Shown here in pieces: positions 9,003-16,021 of a stretch of DNA of 64,000 nt; position 1 is the stretch's first letter, and every line of letters starts with the position of its first letter. Where the stretch lies: assembly GCA_944324305.1 (NCBI GenBank), contig CALUVV010000006.1:1-64000 (forward strand), read 5' to 3'. The position numbers and the translations under genes are program-made. A model generated the notes under the pieces. The model was not told the DNA's origin. It searched no databases and was given only the letters and a program-made list of their open reading frames with translations. The stretch is from Candidatus Gastranaerophilales bacterium (GTDB lineage Bacteria; Cyanobacteriota; Vampirovibrionia; Gastranaerophilales; Gastranaerophilaceae).

Positions 9003-9272
9003 ATGGCTGAAAAAGATTTAGATTATTATCTTAATTTGAATTGGACATTAATAGAGGGAATTGATACGGATTTTGAAGGTAATCCTTATCATTATATTGA
9101 AATAAAGGAGATACCCAGTTTTTTGTTCTGTGCGAAAACACGGGAGCGTGCGCGTGAAAAATATAAACAACAGCTTAAATGGACACTTCAGGTAATGCTT
9201 GAAGAAGGAGAGCACATTCCGGAACCGGGTGAAGAAGACGAAGAACCTGATTGGGAAAGCCTTTGCCCTTAG
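9003..9272 (+). CDS. HicB-like antitoxin-fold protein, orphan
   Basis: An 89-residue acidic protein, MAEKDLDYYLNLNWTL onward. It has the HicB/UPF0150 partial RNase H fold pattern: a tyrosine-rich first strand, 'YHYIEIKEIPSF', then a helix 'RERAREKYKQQLKWTL' and 'MLEEGEHIPEP'. HicB proteins normally neutralise the HicA toxin. No HicA-like double-stranded RNA-binding frame lies next to it, so it is either an orphan or has another job. I chose ATG 9003 over an in-frame ATG at 8976 inside the GerMN gene, since the fold begins there. Confidence 0.6.
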   Translation: MAEKDLDYYLNLNWTLIEGIDTDFEGNPYHYIEIKEIPSFLFCAKTRERAREKYKQQLKWTLQVMLEEGEHIPEPGEEDEEPDWESLCP

Positions 9273-9339
9273 TATATTGAAATTGTTTTAAAAATATGAT
9301 ATACTGATATTGTACTATTGAGCAAAAGGAGCTGTTTTT

Positions 9340-10953
9340 ATGAAGAAGTTTATCTTGCGCCCGTTTTCGGGGGGGGGGCTTTTTAAAGCTTACCAATCAA
9401 GGGTTTTCGCCTATACGTTAGCCGAAATTATTGTAGTTATGTTGATTATTGCGGTAATAGTTGCGGTTTCAATCGGTATTACCAAAAATAAATTAAACAA
9501 TGTTGTCTCGTATACTTACTATTCTGCATACACAACATTACGTAAAATTTCAACGGAAATGCTTGCAGACTTTGATCCTAAAGATGAAGATTACATGACA
9601 TTTAACTCAGGTGATAAAGCTGCATCTTTTAAAGATATTTTTAATTTATCAAATTTTGTTCCTGCAGCTTATGCAAAATTTATACCTAATGACGAGATTC
9701 ATCAATTTATGTGTATTGACAATATCCAACCGAGATATTGTTGGGAAACTGACAAATATGTTTGTCCTCCTCAATCCTGCCCTATAAAGTGCCCGAATGG
9801 AACTATTTCTTATACAGGTAAATGTTCTGTAACTTGTTGGAACGGCTCAACAGCTTCAAGTGCTTCCAGCTGTCCACCGAAGATACCTTGTTGGGACGGA
9901 AGTTATGCAACCAGTCAGTCAAGATGCCCTCAAAAAATTACCTGTTGGAACGGCAGTTTTGTAACTAATGAAGCAAATTGCCCGCCATCTGTAACTTGCT
10001 GGGACGGCTCTAAAAAAGGAAGTTATAATGATTGTCCTGCATGCCAAAATGTTCCGTCAACTATCCCCTGCGGGCAGACTTGGAACAGTCAAACCTGCAG
10101 TTTAGACGGAACGGCTACGGTTTGCGCTGACGGACAACATTTGAACAGCAGCTGCCAGTGTGTTAATACCTGCCCGGAATACCCCGGATGCGGGAAAACT
10201 TGCGATAATGAAACCGGTATAATCAGTGATATTACAGGTTTTATTCGTTCCTGCGGAGATGAAACTTATGAGTGGAGTGAAGAACAGTGCAAATGCATAC
10301 CTTCTCCGCGTACTTTGCCTCGTAAAGGTGATAATTTCTTTAAACTATTCGAGGCTCACGCAAATACAATAGAAATCGACGGTATTGAACCTGGTAAAGG
10401 AAGTGTTATAAGTGATAATACAACTGATTTTTCCGATAAGAAACCTGATTTAATTTTACGTAACGGTTTACGTATCTATAATATGCATACCGATGCCGCT
10501 GCAATACCTCAACTGGCAAATAATACTCAGGGCGGCGTTTATGACGGTGTTCCCAATACCAATTCTTACGGTTACACAGTCTATGTAGATATTGACGGCG
10601 CAAAAGGGGATTCTCAATTGTGGTCTGATGTATATCCTTTCTACATTACACTTTCAGGAAAGGTTATTCCCGCTTACGACCGCAATGCTAACCCTGACGG
10701 AAGCGGCGGAGACAGTGTAAGACATTTACAGGTCAGCGTAGAAAACGAAAACTACAATAGCGGTAAACGTGGTATTAAATGGCTTGCTAAAAGTGTTACC
10801 TTTAAGGAAGGAGCTTGTATTGCAGGCTATGTAGGCGATGCTACTCCGTATTGTACTACCGGTGAATCATATAACAAAGCGGCTGAATGTACTACAAACA
10901 ATAATTCTACTTGTACTGTTAAACAGATACAGCCTGTTAAGTTTTTCTTCTAA
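9340..10953 (+). CDS. Long Cys-rich pilin-like protein, phase-variable (ON)
   Basis: 537 residues. The N-terminus reads MKKFILRPFSGGGLFKAY, where the Gly run is encoded by a G10 tract. The prepilin helix FAYTLAEIIVVMLIIAVIVA follows at about 24-43. A middle region (about 135-310) holds short repeats with CW(N/D)GS and paired cysteines, about every 19-20 residues. The C-terminal domain (340-537) is shared with the gene at 1-617. Here ten G keep the signal peptide in frame, so the gene is ON; a change of one or two G would stop translation early. The ribosome binding site is AAAAGGAGC. A terminator follows. I infer a surface-exposed, disulfide-rich pilus or adhesin subunit. Confidence 0.85.
   Translation: MKKFILRPFSGGGLFKAYQSRVFAYTLAEIIVVMLIIAVIVAVSIGITKNKLNNVVSYTYYSAYTTLRKISTEMLADFDPKDEDYMTFNSGDKAASFKDIFNLSNFVPAAYAKFIPNDEIHQFMCIDNIQPRYCWETDKYVCPPQSCPIKCPNGTISYTGKCSVTCWNGSTASSASSCPPKIPCWDGSYATSQSRCPQKITCWNGSFVTNEANCPPSVTCWDGSKKGSYNDCPACQNVPSTIPCGQTWNSQTCSLDGTATVCADGQHLNSSCQCVNTCPEYPGCGKTCDNETGIISDITGFIRSCGDETYEWSEEQCKCIPSPRTLPRKGDNFFKLFEAHANTIEIDGIEPGKGSVISDNTTDFSDKKPDLILRNGLRIYNMHTDAAAIPQLANNTQGGVYDGVPNTNSYGYTVYVDIDGAKGDSQLWSDVYPFYITLSGKVIPAYDRNANPDGSGGDSVRHLQVSVENENYNSGKRGIKWLAKSVTFKEGACIAGYVGDATPYCTTGESYNKAAECTTNNNSTCTVKQIQPVKFFF
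9369..9378 (+). repeat. Homopolymeric G10 tract (ON phase)
   Basis: Ten G encode part of SGGG at residues 10-13 of the long pilin-like protein. Unlike the tracts at 769, 11187 and 13414, ten G here preserve the downstream pilin frame. Confidence 0.85.
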
Positions 10954-11003
10954 CTCAAATTACTCTATAGTATCACAAATTTTAAGTAATATGTTAGAAG
11001 TAT

Positions 11004-11028
11004 GGTGCCGCTTTTGCCGGCACCTTTT
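11004..11028 (+). terminator. Rho-independent terminator after long pilin-like gene
   Basis: A 7-bp stem GGTGCCG / CGGCACC with a 7-nt loop is followed by TTTTCCTTTTTTT. It is in the same relative place as the terminator at 662. Confidence 0.85.
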
Positions 11029-11102
11029 CCTTTTTTTACTAAATACTTTACAATATTTATAAAATTAAATATAATTAAGTTAACAGAAAGAAAGGAGCAA
11101 TT

Positions 11103-11204
11103 ATGACAACAAATGTAACAAAACAGATGCCGTTATATCAAAAGTTTCATAAAACTTTTGTTGCAGTGTATACGCACGTAGTGCTCGGGGGGGGGGCGTT
11201 TTAA
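11103..11204 (+). CDS. Poly-G leader ORF upstream of pilin (OFF frame)
   Basis: A 33-residue frame with a strong ribosome binding site (AAAGGAGC) before ATG 11103. It encodes MTTNVTKQM..., then THVVLGGGAF and TAA. The G10 tract is at 11187-11196. With eleven (or eight) G the frame stays open without a stop for 33 more codons and runs in frame into ATG 11297 of the pilin. At ten G it ends two codons after the tract. The DNA around THVVLGGG is identical over 26 bases to the leader at 13330. It may be a leader peptide in its own right or the alternative N-terminus of the pilin. Confidence 0.6.
   Translation: MTTNVTKQMPLYQKFHKTFVAVYTHVVLGGGAF
11187..11196 (+). repeat. Homopolymeric G10 tract
   Basis: Ten G follow the sequence TACGCACGTAGTGCTC. 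That prefix contains the palindrome TACG-CA-CGTA directly before the tract. The same 26 bases, including all ten G, occur at 13398-13423. Confidence 0.85.
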
Positions 11205-11229
11205 GGCTTCTTATCTCTGTATTTGGGGG

Positions 11230-11257
11230 TTGTGAAATTCAAAAAATCTGTTATAAT
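11230..11257 (+). promoter_or_regulatory. Internal promoter between poly-G leader and pilin
   Basis: TTGTGA (11230-11235), a 16-nt spacer and TATAAT (11252-11257) followed by GGTGAT. The same box with the same spacing and the same GGTGAT precedes the pilin at 13491. It would let the pilin be transcribed without the leader. Confidence 0.5.
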
Positions 11258-11296
11258 GGTGATGTAAATATTCACAATTATAATGGGGTTGTTAAA

Positions 11297-12025
11297 ATGA
11301 AAAAAGCTTTTACTTTAGCTGAGGTTTTGGTTACTTTGGGGATTATCGGAGTTGTTGCGGCAATGACTATGCCGACTTTGATTAATGATCAAAGGAACAA
11401 AGCTTTAGAAGCTCAATTTAATACTGCTCATTCAATGATTTCTCAGGTATTGACGCAGATGGGAAGTGAGAACATTGATATGACAAAAATGTATTGCGGC
11501 GCAAGCAGACGTGATTCTACAGAGAATATATTTATACGTGATTTTGCAAAATATTTTAAAGTTATTAAAAGTGAATATGGAAGTACAGCTGATTTAACTA
11601 AGTTAGGTTACAAAAATTCTTACTTTAATCAATCTGCACCGGGGCATAATAATTTTAATCCAGATTCACATGATAACGGTGCAATTATTTTAAGCAACGG
11701 TATGATGATTGCGTCAAGCGGCTGTTGGTGGCAGGATGGGGGAACAGGTATTGATTTCATTGTTGATACCAACGGTACTAAGGGACCTAACAAGTTTGGA
11801 TATGATTTATTTTATTTCCAATTCGGTAATGATAATAAACTGTATCCGGATGCCGGTGATTATATGTTTGCGACAACTGATGCCAAGAAAGTGGCTTGCT
11901 GCAACTTTGAAAAAGCTAATACCTGTTCTGTCCCTCAAGATACAGGTGTTTCCTGTGCACAATTTGCATTAACAAATACCTGGCCGCATGATGAAAAGAA
12001 AAAGTACTGGGATACCCTGCCTTAG
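11297..12025 (+). CDS. Prepilin-like protein downstream of poly-G leader
   Basis: A 242-residue protein, MKKAFTLAEVLVTLGIIGVV then a soluble domain with FIVDTNGTKGPNKFGYDLF, the pilin metal-loop-like motif, and several cysteines (ACCNFEKANTCSV). It has its own ATG with an intact short prepilin leader, so it can be made alone; no good ribosome binding site is visible. A second form with about 65 extra N-terminal residues would be made if the G10 tract upstream gained one G. It ends convergent with the GntR-like gene, overlapping by four bases. It is one of a tandem set with the long pilin-like gene, mirroring 1-1463. Confidence 0.82.
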   Translation: MKKAFTLAEVLVTLGIIGVVAAMTMPTLINDQRNKALEAQFNTAHSMISQVLTQMGSENIDMTKMYCGASRRDSTENIFIRDFAKYFKVIKSEYGSTADLTKLGYKNSYFNQSAPGHNNFNPDSHDNGAIILSNGMMIASSGCWWQDGGTGIDFIVDTNGTKGPNKFGYDLFYFQFGNDNKLYPDAGDYMFATTDAKKVACCNFEKANTCSVPQDTGVSCAQFALTNTWPHDEKKKYWDTLP

Positions 12026-13167
12026 TTTTTATAAACTTCGGCATATTTGGGGTTAACTGCAAGCCATTTAAATGCCTGTTCATCGGTATCCGGAATATCA
12101 ATTACAAATGTTCCGCCGTAACGGCCGCGTGAAAATGCCAGATAACCTTCTTTTGCCAGGTTGTGAAACGCTTTTCTTATAGTATTAGGGCTTAAATCAA
12201 GCTGTTTTGAAAGTTCAATGATTGACGGAAGTTTTGAACCTATTTCATAATTCTCGGCAATCATTTTCTTTATATGGTTTTGCGTTCTTTCATAGTAATA
12301 AAAAGCTGTTTCGGGCGCGGGGGCAAAAATTGATGTTTCCTTTTTTATAGAAACATTTTTATCGTCAGGCATTTTTATAACAGTTGTACCGTAACGGCCT
12401 CGTCTGGCAAGCAAAATTCCTTCATTAATGAGTACTTTTAAAGCATCATGTATTGTTTTTATGCTTACCGACAATTCTTTAGAAAGTTCTGCGTGTGCCG
12501 GAATCCTGCCGCCTACTTTTAAATTTTTTGTAATATAGTTCTTTAAATCGTTTTCAACTTTTTTTACAAGCGTGTTGTTTTCATTTGTAACATTTTCAAC
12601 GGTAAAATCAAGTGATTTAACAACCCATCCTGTTTCATTGGAGTTTTTAAACTTATGTTCAAGTATGTTAACCGTTCCCAGATATTCAAGAGCAAGCCTT
12701 GTAGTATTTGCGGAACAGCCGATATGTGCAGAAATATGTCTTGATGACGGTAAAGTCTGACCTTCGGCTATTTTTTTGTCTAAAATATATTTTTTAATTT
12801 CGCTTATGGCGATTTCACGCTTTGATGTAAGCTTTCTCATAAAACTGTCAGATTTGGATCTGTCGCGAATAATTGTACCAATACATTGTTTTGATTCAAC
12901 ATATCCCATATCTTCAATATACCTGAGAGAATTCTGAATAGTGCCGATGCTTACCCCGAGGAGATATGCCAAATCAGGCTTTGAAGGTAAAAGTGTATTC
13001 GGTTTAGCTGTTTTATCGCAGTCAATCCAGTGCATCAGCCATTTTGCGATTGCAATAGCTTTTGATTCCGTTATATTTTTCAAATCAGGCAAAGTAAAGT
13101 TTATTTCACTAACCTTAATTTGTTTTAAATCGGATTTTTGCGGAAGAATATATTTAATATTTTTCAT
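12022..13167 (-). CDS. Multi-domain GntR-type winged-helix regulator
   Basis: About 381 residues built from four successive GntR-like winged helix-turn-helix units. The signatures are LPSKPDLAYLLGVSIGTIQN, LPSSRHISAHIGCSANTTR, IPAHAELSKELSVSIKTIHD and LPSIIELSKQLDLSPNTIRK. Two units end with a wing 'RGRYG(T/G)T'. No ligand-binding or aminotransferase domain follows, which is unusual for this superfamily. I start at ATG 13167, since GAGG lies eight bases before it; the frame is open to 13188. It sits between pilin genes, next to a poly-G leader, so control of pilin expression is a reasonable guess. Target unknown. Confidence 0.75.
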   Translation of the reverse strand: MKNIKYILPQKSDLKQIKVSEINFTLPDLKNITESKAIAIAKWLMHWIDCDKTAKPNTLLPSKPDLAYLLGVSIGTIQNSLRYIEDMGYVESKQCIGTIIRDRSKSDSFMRKLTSKREIAISEIKKYILDKKIAEGQTLPSSRHISAHIGCSANTTRLALEYLGTVNILEHKFKNSNETGWVVKSLDFTVENVTNENNTLVKKVENDLKNYITKNLKVGGRIPAHAELSKELSVSIKTIHDALKVLINEGILLARRGRYGTTVIKMPDDKNVSIKKETSIFAPAPETAFYYYERTQNHIKKMIAENYEIGSKLPSIIELSKQLDLSPNTIRKAFHNLAKEGYLAFSRGRYGGTFVIDIPDTDEQAFKWLAVNPKYAEVYKN

Positions 13168-13329
13168 ACACACATACCTCATTGCCAATAATACACTATT
13201 TGTAAAAAAACATCAAATATTTTTTTGCTATTTTATGAAGACAAATTTACATTTACTTCGAAATATGATACATTTAAAAAGAAAGGAGCCGGCGTAGCCG
13301 CTGGAACCAATTGAGTGAAAGGAGCAATT

Positions 13330-13434
13330 ATGAAAAAGATTGAAGCAGAACAGGCACATGAGTTCAGAAAAATTTGCGGCATTTGTGTTGAAGTGCCTAC
13401 GCACGTAGTGCTCGGGGGGGGGGCAATTCTCTAG
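13330..13434 (+). CDS. Poly-G leader ORF upstream of pilin (OFF frame)
   Basis: A 34-residue frame with ribosome binding site AAAGGAGC, ATG 13330, ending THVVLGGGAIL then TAG. The G10 tract is at 13414-13423. One extra G would read on through NSLAPARFFPSCKIH... without stops and into ATG 13491 of the pilin. The first part of the cassette matches the leader at 11103 and the part after the tract matches the leader at 745, so it is a mosaic of the two. Confidence 0.6.
   Translation: MKKIEAEQAHEFRKICGICVEVPTHVVLGGGAIL
13414..13423 (+). repeat. Homopolymeric G10 tract
   Basis: Ten G follow CTACGCACGTAG (an inverted repeat CTACG-CA-CGTAG) and TGCTC. It is the fourth tract of exactly ten G in 13 kb. 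Confidence 0.85.
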
Positions 13435-13456
13435 CTCCTGCAAGGTTTTTTCCCTC

Positions 13457-13484
13457 TTGTAAAATACACAAGAGGTGTTATAAT
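13457..13484 (+). promoter_or_regulatory. Pilin promoter, leaderless type
   Basis: TTGTAA (13457-13462), a 16-nt spacer and TATAAT (13479-13484) lie exactly 6 nt before ATG 13491. Transcription from here would begin at the start codon. So the pilin may be made from a leaderless message when the leader frame is OFF. Confidence 0.6.
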
Positions 13485-13490
13485 GGTGAT

Positions 13491-14264
13491 ATGATACATC
13501 ACAATAGAAATTTTGCATTTACTCTTGCAGAGGTTTTGATAACACTTGGAATAATTGGAGTTGTTGCGGCAATGACGCTGCCTTCGCTGATTACAAAGTA
13601 TAAAGAAAAAGAACTTGTAACATCTTATTTAAGAGTTTATTCAATTCTTGAAAACGCATACCGTCGTGTTCAGGGGGAATACGGAACGTTCGAAAATTGG
13701 TCAGGTGCAGTAATTACTACTAATCAAAACGACGGAAAACTTGATTCTACACTTTCTGACAGAAAAAAGTTATATGAATATATGATAAAACCTTACATTG
13801 AAGTTAACGAAGTATTTCTCCCTAAAAATTCGAATTGGGATAATATAGGTACACGTAATTGCTGGCCTGAAAAATCACAATATCTTGATGGAACACCGTA
13901 TTCATCTAACTCAAACGGAGAACATATCGTAAGACCGGCTGTAAGTTTAAAGTCCGGAGAATGCATAGTTCTGGCTTATAACTTTGGCGATTTTATGGTT
14001 GATCTTAACTCTAAAAAGGGTCCTAATGTTGTCGGTAAGGATCAATTTATTTTTTCATTCGATGTTACAAAGCCGGAGCGGATAAAACCCGGATATTATC
14101 AGCGTTGGTGGACCGATAGTGCCGCATATTGTGATGTCAACTCAAGTAATGGCTGGATTGCAGGGATTTCATGCGGATTTTGGATAGTGAGAAACCACAA
14201 TATGGATTATCTGCATATGTCTTATGATGATTTAAAGAAAAGATGGGCAGGTGGAGTTTGGTAA
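13491..14264 (+). CDS. Prepilin-like protein downstream of poly-G leader
   Basis: 257 residues: MIHHNRNFAFTLAEVLITLG, the prepilin helix, and a soluble domain with MVDLNSKKGPNVVGKDQF and aromatic-rich blocks. The protein resembles the pilins at 810 and 11297 in plan but not in most of its sequence, so the surface is likely variable. No ribosome binding site precedes ATG 13491. Translation must use a leaderless message or the long fusion with the poly-G leader. A bidirectional terminator follows at once. Confidence 0.82.
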   Translation: MIHHNRNFAFTLAEVLITLGIIGVVAAMTLPSLITKYKEKELVTSYLRVYSILENAYRRVQGEYGTFENWSGAVITTNQNDGKLDSTLSDRKKLYEYMIKPYIEVNEVFLPKNSNWDNIGTRNCWPEKSQYLDGTPYSSNSNGEHIVRPAVSLKSGECIVLAYNFGDFMVDLNSKKGPNVVGKDQFIFSFDVTKPERIKPGYYQRWWTDSAAYCDVNSSNGWIAGISCGFWIVRNHNMDYLHMSYDDLKKRWAGGVW

Positions 14265-14271
14265 TAATAAA

Positions 14272-14296
14272 AAAGACCGTTTGTAAAACGGTCTTT
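14272..14296. terminator. Bidirectional terminator
   Basis: An 11-bp stem AAAGACCGTTT / AAACGGTCTTT with a 3-nt loop has A-rich and T-rich flanks on both sides. It separates the pilin (+) from the ribbon-helix-helix gene (-), whose last codons lie in the stem. Confidence 0.85.
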
Positions 14297-14483
14297 ATTC
14301 TAAAAGAGATTCCAAAAGTTCTGCGTTTCTTGCCGATGTGGTCGATTCGCGAACTTTCTGTTTGTAAATGTAAGTACGCAAAGCTTCCCTAATTAATTCA
14401 CTGCGAGAACGATTTTCTCCGTCCGCAACCTGATCAATTCTCTGTAAAAACTCTTCGGGCATAGAAATTAATACTCGTGCCAT
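14295..14483 (-). CDS. Ribbon-helix-helix protein (CopG/ParD-like), orphan
   Basis: 62 residues: a beta strand MARVLISMP, then helices with 'NRSRSELIREALRTYIYKQ', the standard ribbon-helix-helix DNA-binding fold. Proteins of this size are often antitoxins paired with a ParE or MazF toxin, but no toxin frame adjoins it on either side. It has a good ribosome binding site (AAAGGAG). It may act as a stand-alone repressor. Confidence 0.75.
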   Translation of the reverse strand: MARVLISMPEEFLQRIDQVADGENRSRSELIREALRTYIYKQKVRESTTSARNAELLESLLE

Positions 14484-14728
14484 ATATTCTCCTTTTCTTT
14501 ATGTGGGATAAATTTTTCTCTATATTATTATAAAAACAATTTGTTATAAAAAAGTGCTATTTTTTATCGAATAATTATATATTAAATTCTAAAATCATTG
14601 ATATGATAGGCTTTTGAAGTTTAAATCTTTCTTAATAATACTTAATATATTAATGCTTTCATATTTTATTAAATGTCTTTACAATGGACTTATTTTGCGC
14701 TAATATTAAGTGAAAGAGGTAGTATCCT

Positions 14729-15439
14729 ATGAAATATAAACGTATATTGTTAAAGATAAGCGGAGAAGCTCTGTTAGGAGAACAACAGTTTGGTATTGAT
14801 CAGAAACCCGTAAAAATGATTGCCGAAGAAATTCAAAAAGCAAGAGAACTCGGGGCTGAAATAGCAGTTGTTGTCGGCGGCGGAAATATTTTCCGCGGAA
14901 TGAAAAACAGTGCAAAACTCGGAATGGATCAGGCATCCGGAGATTATGTCGGAATGCTGGCAACGGTTATGAATGCAATTGCTCTTCAAAGTGCTTTAAA
15001 TCAAATGAAAATTCCATGCAGAGTGCAAAGTGCTATTGCAATGAACCAGATTGCAGAGCCGTATATCAGACACCGTGCAATAAGACACCTTGAAAAGGGA
15101 AGAGTTGTTATTTTTGCAGCAGGAACAGGAAATCCGTTTTTTACTACGGATACGGCAGCCGCATTGAGAGCTTCGGAAATCAACGCAGAAGCTATGCTTA
15201 TGGCTAAAAACGGTGTTGACGGGGTTTATACGGATGATCCGAAAACTAACCCGAATGCTGAAAAATTAGATAAAATTACTTATGATGACATTATTATTAA
15301 CGGTTTAAAAGTTATGGATACATCCGCCTGCGCTTTATGCAAACAAAATAATATACCTATTGTGGTATTTGATTTTGACGCGGAAAACGGTATTGTAGAT
15401 ATATTAAATGATAAAAAAATCGGAACGTATATAAATTAA
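14729..15439 (+). CDS. pyrH: UMP kinase
   Basis: Amino-acid-kinase-fold enzyme that phosphorylates UMP to UDP in pyrimidine synthesis. 236 residues with KISGEALLG at the N-terminus, the GGGNIFRG phosphate-binding loop and the GTGNPFFTTDTAA motif typical of bacterial PyrH. It heads the conserved run pyrH-frr-cdsA-rnc-rpe, all on the plus strand with gaps of 0-15 bases. The ribosome binding site is AGAGGT. About 245 AT-rich bases upstream hold only promoter-like sequence. Confidence 0.97.
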   Translation: MKYKRILLKISGEALLGEQQFGIDQKPVKMIAEEIQKARELGAEIAVVVGGGNIFRGMKNSAKLGMDQASGDYVGMLATVMNAIALQSALNQMKIPCRVQSAIAMNQIAEPYIRHRAIRHLEKGRVVIFAAGTGNPFFTTDTAAALRASEINAEAMLMAKNGVDGVYTDDPKTNPNAEKLDKITYDDIIINGLKVMDTSACALCKQNNIPIVVFDFDAENGIVDILNDKKIGTYIN

Positions 15440-15454
15440 TAAAAGGAGAAAAAT

Positions 15455-16021
15455 ATGTCTGAGGCATTAGATGAATTATTTTTATTAGGCGAAGAAAAAA
15501 TGGAAAAAGCGATTGCGCAGTTACACAGAGAATTCGGTTCTATCCGTTCAGGCAGAGCTAATCCGATGATTTTGGATAAAGTTCTTGTTGATTACTACGG
15601 AGCTCCAACTCCATTAAGACAAATGTCTCAGGTTAACGTACAAGACGGCACCACCCTTGTAATTACTCCTTATGACAAGTCTATCTTGAAAGAAATTGAA
15701 AAAGCTATTATTAAAGCAGAAATCGGTATTACTCCTAACAGCGACGGTATCTGTATAAGACTTGCCTTCCCGCCTTTGACCGAAGAAAGAAGAAAAGAAA
15801 TAGTTAAAGATGTTAAAAAGATAGGTGAAGAAGCAAAAGTTGCTATAAGAAATATCCGCCGTGATATGACAGACGATTTGAAAAAACTTGAAAAAAGCGA
15901 AAACCTTCCTGAAGATATGGTAAAAGATAATCAGGATAAAATTCAAAAGTTAACCGACAAATATACAGGTATTGTAGATAAAGCGGTTGCAGAAAAAGAA
16001 AAAGAGGTTATGACAGTATAA
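15455..16021 (+). CDS. frr: Ribosome recycling factor
   Basis: With EF-G it splits post-termination ribosomes. 188 residues in the family's three-helix bundle, with SIRSGRANPMILDKV and PLTEERRKEIVKDVKK as diagnostic blocks. The ribosome binding site is AAAAGGAG. Its TAA shares a base with the cdsA ATG, indicating translational coupling. Confidence 0.97.
   Translation: MSEALDELFLLGEEKMEKAIAQLHREFGSIRSGRANPMILDKVLVDYYGAPTPLRQMSQVNVQDGTTLVITPYDKSILKEIEKAIIKAEIGITPNSDGICIRLAFPPLTEERRKEIVKDVKKIGEEAKVAIRNIRRDMTDDLKKLEKSENLPEDMVKDNQDKIQKLTDKYTGIVDKAVAEKEKEVMTV

Noticed and set aside
12941-13297. Plus-strand open frame over the GntR-like gene
   Set aside because: It overlaps the coding strand of a protein with four clear winged helices. 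Only its last codons lie in free DNA.
769-13423. Treating the G10 runs as pure sequencing or assembly error
   Set aside because: Frames, leaders and flanking bases fit a common design at four loci, and one is in frame. Read-level length checks are still required, as G runs are error-prone.
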